Shown in pieces: positions 47,886-56,247 of a DNA stretch of 64,000 nucleotides; positions within the stretch are counted from its first letter, which is position 1, and each line of letters starts with the position of its first letter. The stretch is taken from the NCBI GenBank assembly GCA_023416655.1, contig JAEZHK010000011.1, positions 1 to 64,000 of the forward strand, in the 5' to 3' direction. Source of the stretch: Bacillota bacterium. GTDB taxonomy: Bacteria; Bacillota; Clostridia; Christensenellales; Aristaeellaceae. The notes under the pieces were generated by a model. The model was not told where the DNA came from, searched no databases, and saw only the letters and a program-made list of their open reading frames with translations. The translations under genes and the position numbers were made by a program.

Positions 47886-47985
47886 AGGTTAGCAGACCTC
47901 CCGTTGAAATTGCAAAAGACACCCGCCCTACCCCTTTGACGCAAGTCGGCGCGGCTGTGATGCAAAAATGCGCATGTTTTTGGAT

Positions 47986-47991
47986 AGTATA
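47986..47991 (-). promoter_or_regulatory. extended -10 promoter of the caspase-like gene
   Basis: On the minus strand, TGC followed by TATACT, with a weak TGGAAT 18 nt upstream. It lies ~100 nt before the start codon. FH copy H is upstream of it, so that copy is not in this leader. Confidence 0.5.
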
Positions 47992-48084
47992 GCATAAGTA
48001 CCGAAAAAATTCCACGCGGCAGTCTCTTCCAGGCCGAATTTAACAACGATAAACGCCTGAATCCTTCTTGCGGGGAGTTAGCCC

Positions 48085-48272
48085 CCGTTCTCTTTCATTC
48101 GTTCCCGGCGACCTGCGCGCCGGGAACGTATCTGTTTCCATAACCAGTGCGCACACAGGTGGCGAAAACAAATCCTGCAGTCAGGGAGCCGCCCGGAAAT
48201 TGCAGAGAATTTCAGGCTCCCGCAGTCTTCCTCTTTTTTTGCGCCCAAAAGCCGCCCGGCGGATTTTGGGCG
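48085..48272 (-). repeat. FH element, copy H (no gene directly upstream)
   Basis: Lies between divergent genes, on the minus strand. Hairpin 1 GCGCCCAAAA / TTTTGGGCGC. Hairpin 2 GGGAGCC / GGCTCCC, inner GAAATT / AATTTC, CGGGC bulge. Hairpin 3 core one mismatch (CCTGTGTGCGCACTGG). Hairpin 4 TTCCCGGCG / CGCCGGGAA. Like copy C it is not behind a same-strand gene; a weak TAAATT lies 12-18 nt before hairpin 1. Confidence 0.9.
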
Positions 48273-48301
48273 CCGCAGAATGCGAATTTAACACGATCGG
48301 C

Positions 48302-48331
48302 TTGCGCAAAACAGGCACAGACTGGTATCAT
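48302..48331 (+). promoter_or_regulatory. sigma-A promoter of glyQS
   Basis: TTGCGC (48302-48307), 18-nt spacer, TATCAT (48326-48331). The leader is ~35 nt, too short for a T-box. Confidence 0.65.
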
Positions 48332-48372
48332 GGTGAGCAATCGGCACAATTCAAATATGAAGGATGATTCAG

Positions 48373-49752
48373 ATGGCGGAACTGACGATGGACAAACTGG
48401 TCGCGCTTTGCAAAAACCGCGGTTTCATTTTTTCCGGCTCCGAGATTTACGGCGGCCTCGCCAACACCTGGGACTACGGCCCGCTGGGCGTGGAGCTGAA
48501 AAACAACGTCAAACGCGCCTGGTGGCGCAAGTTCGTGCAGGAAAGCCCCTACAACACCGGCCTTGACTGCGCGATCCTGATGAACCGTGAAGTCTGGGTG
48601 GCCTCCGGCCACGTGGGCGGGTTCAACGACCCCCTGATGGACTGCAAGGCCTGCAAGGCACGCTTTCGCGCCGACAAGCTGATCGAGGAGCATACGAACG
48701 GCTCCGTGCAGGCGGACGGCTGGACCAACGAGAAGCTGGAAGCCTACATACGCGACGAGAGCATCCCCTGCCCCCAGTGCGGCAAGAAGGATTTCACCGG
48801 CATCCGCCAGTTCAACATGATGTTCAAGACCTTCCAGGGCGTCAACCAGGACACCGCCGCCGAGATCTACCTGCGTCCCGAGACCGCGCAGGGCATCTTC
48901 GTCAACTTCAAAAACGTCATGCGCACCACGCGCCGAAAGCTCCCCGCGGGCATCTGCCAGATCGGCAAGTCCTTCCGCAATGAAATCACGCCCGGCAACT
49001 TCATTTTCCGTGTGCGCGAATTCGAGCAGATGGAACTGGAATTCTTCTGCAAGCCGGGCGAGGACCTGGAGTGGTTCACCTACTGGCGCGGCTTCTGCCG
49101 CGACTGGCTGCTGTCGCTGGGCATGACCCAGGAGCACCTGCGCCTTCGCGACCACGACCCGGAGGAACTGGCCTTCTACTCCAAGGCGACCACCGACTTT
49201 GAGTACAAGTTCCCCTTCGGCTGGGGCGAGCTCTGGGGCATCGCCGACCGCACCGACTATGACCTCAAGCAGCACCAGGAGCACTCCGGCGAGTCGATGG
49301 AGTACCTCGACCCCATGACGGGCGAGAAGTTCATCCCCTACTGCGTGGAGCCGTCGGTGGGCGTGGACAGAGCGCTGCTGGCGTTCCTGTGCGACGCCTA
49401 CGAGGAGCAGGAGCTTGAGGGCGGCGACAGCCGCGTGGTATTGCACCTGCACCCGGCGCTCGCGCCCATCAAGGTGGCCGTGCTGCCGCTTCAGAAGAAC
49501 AAGCTGGGCGACAAGGCCCGCGAAGTCTACGGGATGCTGGCCAAGAAGTTCATGTGCGAGTACGACGAGACCGGCTCCATCGGCAAGCGCTACCGCCGCC
49601 AGGACGAGACCGGTACGCCCATGTGCGTCACCGTCGACTTCGACACGCTCGAGGACGGCACCGTCACCGTGCGCGACCGCGACACCATGACCCAGCAGCG
49701 CCTGCCCATCGAGGAGCTTGCAGCCTACGTCGCGCAGAAGATCGACTTCTAG
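48373..49752 (+). CDS. glyQS: glycyl-tRNA synthetase, single-chain (alpha2) type
   Basis: Class IIa synthetase charging tRNA-Gly; 459 aa. The start region MAELTMDKLVALCKNRGF is followed by the family signature SGSEIYGGLANTWDYGPLG. A zinc-finger-like insertion follows: CKACKARF and CPQCGKKDFTG. Motif 2 region is GKSFRNEITPGNFIFRVREFEQME; motif 3 region is CVEPSVGVDRALLAFLCDAY. The C-terminal anticodon-binding domain is aa ~360-459. AAGG lies 9 nt before the ATG chosen; an ATG three codons earlier sits on the ribosome site. Confidence 0.96.
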   Translation: MAELTMDKLVALCKNRGFIFSGSEIYGGLANTWDYGPLGVELKNNVKRAWWRKFVQESPYNTGLDCAILMNREVWVASGHVGGFNDPLMDCKACKARFRADKLIEEHTNGSVQADGWTNEKLEAYIRDESIPCPQCGKKDFTGIRQFNMMFKTFQGVNQDTAAEIYLRPETAQGIFVNFKNVMRTTRRKLPAGICQIGKSFRNEITPGNFIFRVREFEQMELEFFCKPGEDLEWFTYWRGFCRDWLLSLGMTQEHLRLRDHDPEELAFYSKATTDFEYKFPFGWGELWGIADRTDYDLKQHQEHSGESMEYLDPMTGEKFIPYCVEPSVGVDRALLAFLCDAYEEQELEGGDSRVVLHLHPALAPIKVAVLPLQKNKLGDKAREVYGMLAKKFMCEYDETGSIGKRYRRQDETGTPMCVTVDFDTLEDGTVTVRDRDTMTQQRLPIEELAAYVAQKIDF

Positions 49753-49760
49753 CTTCGGAT

Positions 49761-50696
49761 ATGGTTCTGAACGCCGTCGGCATTGTCCTTTCGATCTTCC
49801 TGATGATCGGCGCGGGTATGCTGCTGATCCACTTGGGATGGCTTCGAGACGAACACTCGGAAGTGATCTCCCGGCTGGTCGTCTCGGTGGGCCTGCCCGC
49901 GATGATCGTCCACAACATCTTCACCCAGTTCACCCGCGACGAGCTTTTGTCCTCCGCGGTCGGCATCCTGATCCCGGTGCTGTCGATCGCGGCGGCGATC
50001 CTTGTGGGGCTTCTCGCCGCCCGCGCCTTTAAAATTCCGAAGGCGCGGCGCGGCGTGTTCGTATGCATGGTCGCCTTCTCGAACTCCGTGTTCATCGGCG
50101 TGCCGGTGTCGCTGGCGCTGTTCGGCGAGAAGGCGATGCCCTACGCGCTGATGTACTACATCGCCAACACGTCCATCTTCTGGTCCTGGGGCTACGCGCT
50201 GATGCGCGGCGATTCCGGGCAGAAGGCGGCTTTTGACGTGAAAAAAATCCTGCCGCTGCCGCTGGCAACGTTCCTGGTCTGCATTTCTCTGGTGCTCCTT
50301 GGCGCGTGGATGCCCACGTTCATTCTGGACGCGGCGAAGTATATCGGAAACCTCGTAACCCCGCTTTCGATGATCTTCACCGGCATGGTGCTCATGCGGA
50401 TGCTGAAGGGCGGCAAGGTGCGCTGGCAGAAGGGGTATTCGCTGATGCTGATCGGCCGCTTTCTGGTCGCGCCGGGCCTGCTGCTTTTGACCGCGAAGTT
50501 CTTCCCGACCGCGCCCGAACTGATGCGAAACGCGCTTTTGATCCAGGCGGCCATGCCGGTCATGGCGCAGACGCCGATTGTGGCCAAGGCCTCGGGCAGC
50601 GACGAGGAGTACGCGGCCGGAGGCGTGGCGCTGACGACGCTGTGTTCATTGATCGCCATCCCGGCGTACATGGCGCTAATCGAGTATTTGCGCTAA
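49761..50696 (+). CDS. AEC (auxin efflux carrier) family transporter
   Basis: Membrane carrier of 311 aa with about 10 predicted helices in two halves. The N-terminal pattern LSIFLMIGAGMLLIHLGWL and FSNSVFIGVPVSLALFGEKA are typical of the AEC family; the second half has QAAMPVMAQTPIVAKASG. Members export malate, other organic acids or related anions; the substrate here is unknown. It begins 8 nt after the glyQS stop, with a poor ribosome site (CTTCGGAT), so it probably depends on translation of glyQS. FH copy I overlaps its stop codon. Confidence 0.9.
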   Translation: MVLNAVGIVLSIFLMIGAGMLLIHLGWLRDEHSEVISRLVVSVGLPAMIVHNIFTQFTRDELLSSAVGILIPVLSIAAAILVGLLAARAFKIPKARRGVFVCMVAFSNSVFIGVPVSLALFGEKAMPYALMYYIANTSIFWSWGYALMRGDSGQKAAFDVKKILPLPLATFLVCISLVLLGAWMPTFILDAAKYIGNLVTPLSMIFTGMVLMRMLKGGKVRWQKGYSLMLIGRFLVAPGLLLLTAKFFPTAPELMRNALLIQAAMPVMAQTPIVAKASGSDEEYAAGGVALTTLCSLIAIPAYMALIEYLR

Positions 50697-50880
50697 AAAT
50701 CCGCTTCGCGGCTTCTTTGCGCGAAAGAAAGAGTCTGCGTGCGCCTGAAATTCTCTGGAATTTCCGGGCGGCTCACTGACTGAAGGTATTGTTTCCTCCA
50801 CCAGTGTGCGCACTGGTTATGGAAACACGTTTCCGGCGCGCAGGTCGCCGGAAATGATTCGGAAGGCACGACGGAGCAAT
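50690..50880 (+). repeat. FH element, copy I (overlaps a stop codon)
   Basis: The 5' arm of hairpin 1 (GCGCTAAAAATCCGC) includes the TAA stop of the AEC gene and pairs with GCGGCTTCTTTGCGC. Hairpin 2 lower stem is partly mismatched (GTGCGCC / GGCTCAC); CGGGC bulge kept. Hairpin 3 core CCAGTGTGCGCACTGG. Hairpin 4 TTTCCGGCG / CGCCGGAAA. Tail CGGAAGGCACGACGGAG, 34 nt before the lplA start. Confidence 0.9.
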
Positions 50881-50908
50881 TTCACTTTACCGCGCAAGGA
50901 GGGTCCCC

Positions 50909-51865
50909 ATGATTCGCACGACGAGGATTCTCACAACAGGATGCACCAACCCCCACCGGAACCTGGCGCTGGAGGAGGCGCTGCTGGCGAACCTTCCGGA
51001 GGATCAGGCGATCCTGTACCTCTGGCAGAACCGGCATACAGTGGTCGTGGGCGCGGGGCAAAACGCCTACGCCGAGTGCCGTCTGGACCTTCTGGACGCC
51101 GAGGGCGGCACGCTGGCCCGCAGGTCCTCCGGCGGCGGCGCGGTCTACCACGACATGGGCAACCTGAACTTCACCTTCCTCGTGCCCCGGGCGGATTACG
51201 ACGTGGCGCGACAATTGAAGGTGATCCTCGAGGCGGTGCGCGCGCTGGGCGTGAGCGCCGAACCCTCCGGTCGAAACGACCTGACCGCGGAAGGCCGCAA
51301 GTTCTCTGGCAATGCGTTCCGCATCCTGAAGGACGGCGCGCTGCACCACGGCACGCTGCTGGTGAACGTGGACATGGCGCTTCTGGGCCGGTACCTGAAT
51401 GTCTCCAAGGACAAGCTGCAGGCCAAGGGCGTGAAGTCCGTGCCCGCCCGCGTGGTGAATCTCTCCGAACTCTCCCCCGCCGTCACAGTGGATACGACGC
51501 GGCAGGCGGTCATTGATGCGTTCACAGGCGAGTACGGCGCTGCGCCGGTGGAGGACGCGGACGGCTTCCCGATCGATCCGGCGCTCATCGCCCGCTACGA
51601 AAGCCCGGCCTGGAACTACGGCAAGCCCCCCGAGGGCGACCTGTCGCTGGCGACCCGGTTTCTATGGGGCGGCGTGGAGGTGAACGCCTCCGTGAAGGAA
51701 GGGCGGCTGACGGGCGTCAGCGTGTTCACCGACGCGATGGACGAGACGCTCTCCGAAAAGCTCTCCTGCCGGCTCGAAGGCTGCCCCTATTCCGGCGCGA
51801 GGCTGGCCGACTGTGCGCGCGATTTGGAGCTGCACGATCTGGGCGACTGGCTCGAAACCCTGTAA
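50909..51865 (+). CDS. lplA: lipoate-protein ligase A
   Basis: Attaches lipoic acid via lipoyl-AMP to apo-proteins such as GcvH or 2-oxoacid dehydrogenase E2; 318 aa. The family motif RRSSGGGAVYHDMGNLNFTF (aa ~70-89) is complete. The catalytic lysine is in GVKSVPARVVNLS or DKLQAKG. The substrate loop SGNAFRILKDGALHHGTLLV is present. The C-terminal accessory domain (from PAWNYGKPPEGDLSLATRF) is included. AAGGAGGGTCCCC precedes the ATG. It lies between FH copies I and J. A lipoylated partner protein is not in the window. Confidence 0.95.
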   Translation: MIRTTRILTTGCTNPHRNLALEEALLANLPEDQAILYLWQNRHTVVVGAGQNAYAECRLDLLDAEGGTLARRSSGGGAVYHDMGNLNFTFLVPRADYDVARQLKVILEAVRALGVSAEPSGRNDLTAEGRKFSGNAFRILKDGALHHGTLLVNVDMALLGRYLNVSKDKLQAKGVKSVPARVVNLSELSPAVTVDTTRQAVIDAFTGEYGAAPVEDADGFPIDPALIARYESPAWNYGKPPEGDLSLATRFLWGGVEVNASVKEGRLTGVSVFTDAMDETLSEKLSCRLEGCPYSGARLADCARDLELHDLGDWLETL

Positions 51866-51869
51866 ACAG

Positions 51870-52061
51870 GCGCGCAAAATCCGCCGGGCGTCTTTTGCGC
51901 GCGAGGGAAGAAGACTGCGCGGGCCTAAAAATCTGTGGATTTTTCGGGCGGCCCGCTGACACAAGGAATTATTTCTGATGCCAGTGTGCGCACTGGTATC
52001 AGAAATACGTTTCCGGCGCGCAGGTCGCCGGAAACGGTTTGAAGGTGCGACGGAGTTTTTC
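51870..52061 (+). repeat. FH element, copy J
   Basis: Starts 4 nt after the lplA stop. Hairpin 1 GCGCGCAAAA / TTTTGCGCGC. Hairpin 2 GCGGGCC / GGCCCGC (both arms changed), inner AAAAATC / GATTTTT, CGGGC bulge. Hairpin 3 is a perfect stem TATTTCTGATGCCAGTG / CACTGGTATCAGAAATA (one G-T). Hairpin 4 TTTCCGGCG / CGCCGGAAA. Tail GAAGGTGCGACGGAGTTTTT. Confidence 0.93.
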
Positions 52062-52122
52062 AATGGGTTAGCTGCTCCGACTTTGTCCCTTATACCCACA
52101 TGTATTCAAGGAGGAAGGCTGC

Positions 52123-54564
52123 ATGCGGAAGATCTCGCTCAGCGGCGCGTGGGAAATGCGCGCCGCACAAGGGGCCGACTGGCTTCCGGCCGTCGTGCCC
52201 GGCACCGTCTACCAGACGCTGATGGCCTCTGGGCTGATGGACGATCCGTTCTACCGGGACAACGAGCTCCAGGCGTTTGAGCTGATGAACGGCGACTACT
52301 TCTACCGCAGGCACTTCCACCTTTCGGCGGAGGACTTGCAGGGCGACGCGCTGCTCCTTGAATTCGAGGGCCTGGACACGCTGGCCACCATCGCGCTGAA
52401 TGAGGAGTTCGTGGCCTCCTGTGACAACATGCACAGGACCTGGACCTTCGACGTCAAGGGCGTGGCCGTGGAGGGCCTCAACGTGCTCGAGGTCCGGCTG
52501 GACTCGTCGCTTCAGTTCATCCGCGCAGCCTACCGGCAGGTGAAGGCCGACGGTTCCTCGGACGCGACACAGGGCTTCCCGCACCTGCGCAAGGCCCACT
52601 GCATGTTCGGTTGGGACTGGGGCCCGAGGCTGCCCGACGCGGGGCTTTTCCGGGACGTGAACCTTCTCAAGGTGGACCGGGCGCGGCTTCTCTCCGTCCG
52701 GGTACACCAGGCGCACGCCCACGGCAAGGTGGCGCTGGACTTCACGCCGGAGATCCAGAGCTTCACAGGCCTTTGCGCCTGCGGGGAGGACGACTTCTCC
52801 GTCCGAGTCCAAGTGACCGCGCCGGACGGGCGCGTGATCACCTCCGACGGCGCCTCCATCCTGATCGACGAGCCCAAGCTCTGGTGGCCAAGCGGCTACG
52901 GCGCGCAGCCGCTTTATGAGGTCAGTGTGTCTCTCTTCTCCTCAGGGCGGGAAGTGGACAGCTGGACCCGGCGCATCGGCCTTCGAACCATGACCATGCG
53001 GCGCGTGAAGGACCAGTGGGGCGAATCTTTCGAAACCCACGTCAACGGCGTCTCGATCTTCGCGATGGGCGCGGACTACATCCCGGAGGACAACCTCTTG
53101 GGCCGCGTGACGCCGGAGCGCACATGGACCCTGCTTCAGGACGCGAAGCTGGCCCACTTCAACGCCATCCGCGTGTGGGGCGGCGGCTACTACCCGGACG
53201 ACTTCTTCTTCGACATCTGCGACGAACTGGGCCTGATCGTCTGGCAGGACTTCATGTTCGCCTGCGCCGTTTACGAACTGACCGAAGCCTTCGACGAGAA
53301 CATCCGCCGCGAGGTCCATGACAACGCTCGGCGGCTTCGCCACCACGCGTCCCTGGGCCTCTGGTGCGGCAACAACGAAATGGAGATGTTCGTCAAGGAA
53401 GGCATGTGGGTCAACACCCCGAAGCAGAAGGCCGACTACATCCGCATGTTCGAATACATCATCCCGAAGGCCTTGAAAGAGGTGGACCCGGACACCTTCT
53501 ACTGGCCGGCCTCGCCGTCCTCCGGCGGCGCGTTTGACGAGCCCAATGACGAAAACCGCGGCGACGTGCATTACTGGGATGTGTGGCACGGCGGCAAGCC
53601 CTTCACCGAGTACCGGAAGTTCTTCTTCCGCTACGCGTCGGAGTTCGGCTTCCAGTCCTTCCCGTCGATGAAGACCATTGAGAGCTTCACGCTGCCCCAG
53701 GACCGCAACGTGTTCTCCTACGTGATGGAGAAGCACCAGCGCAACAACGCCGCCAACGGCAAGATCCTGGGCTATCTGGCGCAGACCTTCCTGTATCCCT
53801 CCTCGCTGGACCTGCTGGTGTACGCTTCGCAGCTGCTCCAGATGGAAGCCATCCGCTGCGGCGTCGAGCACTGGCGCCGGAACCGCGGCCGCTGCATGGG
53901 CGCAATCTACTGGCAGCTCAACGACTGCTGGCCGGTGGCCTCCTGGGCATCCATCGACTACTACGGCCGCTGGAAAGCGCTGCACTACGCGGCGAAGCGC
54001 TTCTTCGCGCCGGTGCTGCTTTCCTGCCAGGAGGAGGGCGTTCTGACGCAGGACACGAACGTCAACGCCGAGCCTTACGACGTGAAAAAGTCCATGCGGC
54101 TGAACGTCTCAAACGAGACGATGGACGCGGTGTGCGCCACGGTGCGCTGGGCGCTCCGCGCGCCGGACGCTACAATCCTCGAATCGGGCGAGGAGAACCT
54201 CTGCGTCCCAACCCTCTCCGCACAGTGGCTTGACGAGCGGGTTTTCCCGAAAGCGCCGCTGCGCGCGTCCTACGTCTCCTATGAGCTTCTGATTTGCGGC
54301 GAATGGGTGTCCGGCGGCACGGCGCTGTTCTGTCCGCCCAAGCACTTCGAATTCCTGGACCCGAAGCTGGACCTTCGGGTGGACGGCGGCGAGATCACCG
54401 TCACCGCCCACGCCTACGCCAAGGGCGTCGAGATCGTGTGCGAGGACGGCGACTGCCTTTTCGAAGACAACTGCTTCGATCTGAACGGCGGCAGCCGCAC
54501 CGTGAAGATCCTGCGCGGAAGCGGCACCAAGTTCTCGGTGCGAAGCGTCTACGACATCCGGTAA
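52123..54564 (+). CDS. GH2 beta-mannosidase
   Basis: Intracellular exo-beta-mannosidase (or related GH2 enzyme) of 813 aa. The N-terminal jelly-roll (aa ~1-165, starting ISLSGAWEMRA, with VPGTVYQTLMASGLMDDPFYRDN) is typical of beta-mannosidases. An Ig-like domain (aa ~190-290) precedes the barrel. The acid/base Glu is in LWCGNNEMEMF and the nucleophile Glu in RYASEFGFQSFPS. C-terminal Ig-like domains end it. There is no signal peptide. AAGGAGGAAGGCTGC precedes the ATG. It points to use of mannan- or N-glycan-derived oligosaccharides imported by the cell. Confidence 0.93.
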   Translation: MRKISLSGAWEMRAAQGADWLPAVVPGTVYQTLMASGLMDDPFYRDNELQAFELMNGDYFYRRHFHLSAEDLQGDALLLEFEGLDTLATIALNEEFVASCDNMHRTWTFDVKGVAVEGLNVLEVRLDSSLQFIRAAYRQVKADGSSDATQGFPHLRKAHCMFGWDWGPRLPDAGLFRDVNLLKVDRARLLSVRVHQAHAHGKVALDFTPEIQSFTGLCACGEDDFSVRVQVTAPDGRVITSDGASILIDEPKLWWPSGYGAQPLYEVSVSLFSSGREVDSWTRRIGLRTMTMRRVKDQWGESFETHVNGVSIFAMGADYIPEDNLLGRVTPERTWTLLQDAKLAHFNAIRVWGGGYYPDDFFFDICDELGLIVWQDFMFACAVYELTEAFDENIRREVHDNARRLRHHASLGLWCGNNEMEMFVKEGMWVNTPKQKADYIRMFEYIIPKALKEVDPDTFYWPASPSSGGAFDEPNDENRGDVHYWDVWHGGKPFTEYRKFFFRYASEFGFQSFPSMKTIESFTLPQDRNVFSYVMEKHQRNNAANGKILGYLAQTFLYPSSLDLLVYASQLLQMEAIRCGVEHWRRNRGRCMGAIYWQLNDCWPVASWASIDYYGRWKALHYAAKRFFAPVLLSCQEEGVLTQDTNVNAEPYDVKKSMRLNVSNETMDAVCATVRWALRAPDATILESGEENLCVPTLSAQWLDERVFPKAPLRASYVSYELLICGEWVSGGTALFCPPKHFEFLDPKLDLRVDGGEITVTAHAYAKGVEIVCEDGDCLFEDNCFDLNGGSRTVKILRGSGTKFSVRSVYDIR

Positions 54565-54572
54565 TTGAGACC

Positions 54573-54608
54573 AACGCGGAGGAGCGGCAAGCCCCTCCGC
54601 GCTTTGTA
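54573..54608 (+). terminator. intrinsic terminator of the beta-mannosidase gene
   Basis: GCGGAGGaG / CCCTCCGC stem followed by GCTTTGTAATTT. The U-run is weak. Confidence 0.55.
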
Positions 54609-54633
54609 ATTTCGCCGATTGGAGGTGCTGCGT

Positions 54634-55143
54634 GTGAAGCTGTGGCGCTCGCCGCTGGGAAAATTTCTGATTGTGACCGGCACGGTGCTCGCGGTGCTGG
54701 CGGTCGCCCTCGTCCTGACGCTTTCCCACTCCGATACATCGCCCAAGGGAGAGATGAAAAAGTTCCTGGCGCTGAAGCAGACCTACCTGCAACAGGCGGT
54801 CCGGGATGCCGAGGGCCGCAATGTAAAACGGGAGGACGCGGACACCGGCGCGCTGAAGCTGACGTTCGATTTCCCCGCCCTGGAAGTTCTGGACGGACGA
54901 AGCTCGGACGGATCGGCACGGCTCTACTTTCAGGGGGCGTTCAGCGGTGTCGAAACTTTCATTGATCTGCATTGCCTGCCGGATGACGAATACATTCCAC
55001 CCGAGGACCAGGGCTGGACACTCGTCTCCTCGACGGAAAACGCCTGGCGCTGGGAGGGCGGCGGCATGCTCGGACGGGGTTATATCGACGTGGAGCGCCT
55101 CAGACCCAACTGGTTCTACGTGGAGATGTACTATCCAACCTGA
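54634..55143 (+). CDS. membrane-anchored protein of unknown function
   Basis: Protein of 169 aa with one N-terminal transmembrane helix (FLIVTGTVLAVLAVALVLTL) that anchors an external domain of ~135 residues. That domain has many acidic residues and aromatic C-terminus (ENAWRWEGGGML, RPNWFYVEMYYPT). Family not recognised. The start is a GTG with GGAGGT 7 nt upstream; an in-frame ATG five codons earlier is inside that ribosome site. It follows the beta-mannosidase after 69 nt and a weak terminator; no functional link is evident. Confidence 0.7.
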   Translation: MKLWRSPLGKFLIVTGTVLAVLAVALVLTLSHSDTSPKGEMKKFLALKQTYLQQAVRDAEGRNVKREDADTGALKLTFDFPALEVLDGRSSDGSARLYFQGAFSGVETFIDLHCLPDDEYIPPEDQGWTLVSSTENAWRWEGGGMLGRGYIDVERLRPNWFYVEMYYPT

Positions 55144-55194
55144 TCAAACGAAGCCCCCGGCGCTCTTCGGCACCGGGAGCCACACTTCGGACTG

Positions 55195-55387
55195 TTGACA
55201 AACCTCGTCATACCTTCCAATCATTTCCGGCGACACTGCGCCGGGAATCGGTTTCCGTAAGCCAGTGCGAACACTGGTGCAGGAAACAATTCCTTCAGTC
55301 AGTGAGCCGCTCGGAAATTCCTCAGAATTTCAGGCTCACGCAGCTTCTCCCCCTGCGTTGAAAAGCCGCTTGCGGATTTTCGACGCC
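55195..55387 (-). repeat. FH element, copy K (between convergent genes)
   Basis: Starts 2 nt after the stop of the DUF4309-like gene. Hairpin 1 GCGTCGAAAATCCGC / GCGGCTTTTCAACGC. Hairpin 2 GTGAGCC / GGCTCAC with the bulge reduced to CGAGC, the only point change of CGGGC among conserved copies. Hairpin 3 core CCAGTGTTCGCACTGG. Hairpin 4 TCCCGGCG / CGCCGGAAA. Long tail GGAAGGTATGACGAGGTTTG. No gene lies downstream on its strand, so it cannot be the leader of a following gene here. Confidence 0.88.
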
Positions 55388-55389
55388 TC

Positions 55390-55941
55390 TTACCAGGTGC
55401 GGCCCGGGTCGTCCGCCATCATGTTGACGGTGCCCTGGGGCCAGAGCACGTTGTAGTGCTTGAGCACGGGGTTCTTGCCGCTGCTCGAAAACACAAACTT
55501 GATGTTCAGCTCGTCGTCCAGCTTGTAGCTCAGGTACTGCTCGCCATTGCCGCTGGCGGTGTGGTCCGGCTCTCCGTAATAGGCCTTCACATCGTTCAAC
55601 TGAATACTGCCCAGCCGCGCGTCAAAGGATCGCAGTTCGAAGATCCGATCGCCCTTGCCGAAGCCCACCACGAAGCCCGCCTGGTCGTAGGTATCATAGG
55701 TGCCTTTTGCCGACGCCACGTACTCGGAAGCGTCGGGTTCCCCCAGATCTTCGATCACATCGCCGATGGTGCCACTGCCCGCGCGGTAGCCGCAGTTGAG
55801 GATCCAGCCCTGCCGGGCCAGGAGGTCGATCGAATTCAGGAGCGCCCCGGCATCCGTCTCCGCGCAGGCAGACGCCGCGGGCAGAAGGGCCAGGGTCAGG
55901 ATCAGCGCGATCAGAATCGAAACCGGCTTTGTCCTTTTCAT
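55390..55941 (-). CDS. secreted DUF4309 (YjgB-like) protein
   Basis: Exported protein of 183 aa. The signal peptide (ILIALILTLALLPAASACA) has a Cys near the cleavage site (AASACAE) but not a standard lipobox (SAC would need L-x-x-C), so lipidation is possible but uncertain. The mature part shows the YjgB/DUF4309 pattern: TIGDVIEDLGEPD, FVVGFGKGDRIFELRSFDARL, SIQLNDVKAYYGEPD and YKLDDELNIKFVFSSSGKNP. Function in the family is unknown. AAGGGGATGCGAATCG precedes the ATG. FH copy K follows the stop. Confidence 0.75.
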   Translation of the reverse strand: MKRTKPVSILIALILTLALLPAASACAETDAGALLNSIDLLARQGWILNCGYRAGSGTIGDVIEDLGEPDASEYVASAKGTYDTYDQAGFVVGFGKGDRIFELRSFDARLGSIQLNDVKAYYGEPDHTASGNGEQYLSYKLDDELNIKFVFSSSGKNPVLKHYNVLWPQGTVNMMADDPGRTW

Positions 55942-56210
55942 CGATTCGCATCCCCTTATGTTTATCGTTGCTCTTTCGACGAGGGCGGCTCCGGCTTCGT
56001 TTCAGCCGATTCATGCATTTTTCTTCATCGATAACAAGTTTTCTCCAAAATGCATGCGCTCGCGCAAAAGCCGAGGAAATCTTGGCGTGGACAGGCGGCC
56101 GCGCAAGGACAGCCGTATGGGATGCGCCTTCGACGTCTTCCTGCCCGGTCGGGCGGATTGCGCGAGGGCGCTTCAGGTGTTATACTATCTCTGTGGACAT
56201 ATGCAATTCT
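55942..56210. other. divergent intergenic region
   Basis: The region between the DUF4309-like and asparagine-synthase-like genes. No conserved repeat was found. A second possible -10 (TATACT at 56181-56186) lies upstream of the extended -10 at 56210-56218. No clear promoter for the minus-strand gene was found. Confidence 0.4.
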
Positions 56211-56218
56211 GCTATAAT
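56210..56218 (+). promoter_or_regulatory. extended -10 promoter of the asparagine-synthase-like gene
   Basis: TGCTATAAT with no good -35; the start codon is 30 nt downstream. Same extended form as at 16030, 47986 and 38076. Confidence 0.65.
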
Positions 56219-56247
56219 GAACTGATGCATAAAGGGAGACCCAAACG

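Noticed and set aside
47886..48372. FH copy H as the leader of the caspase-like gene
   Set aside because: The best promoter for that gene (TATACT at 47986-47991) lies downstream of the element.
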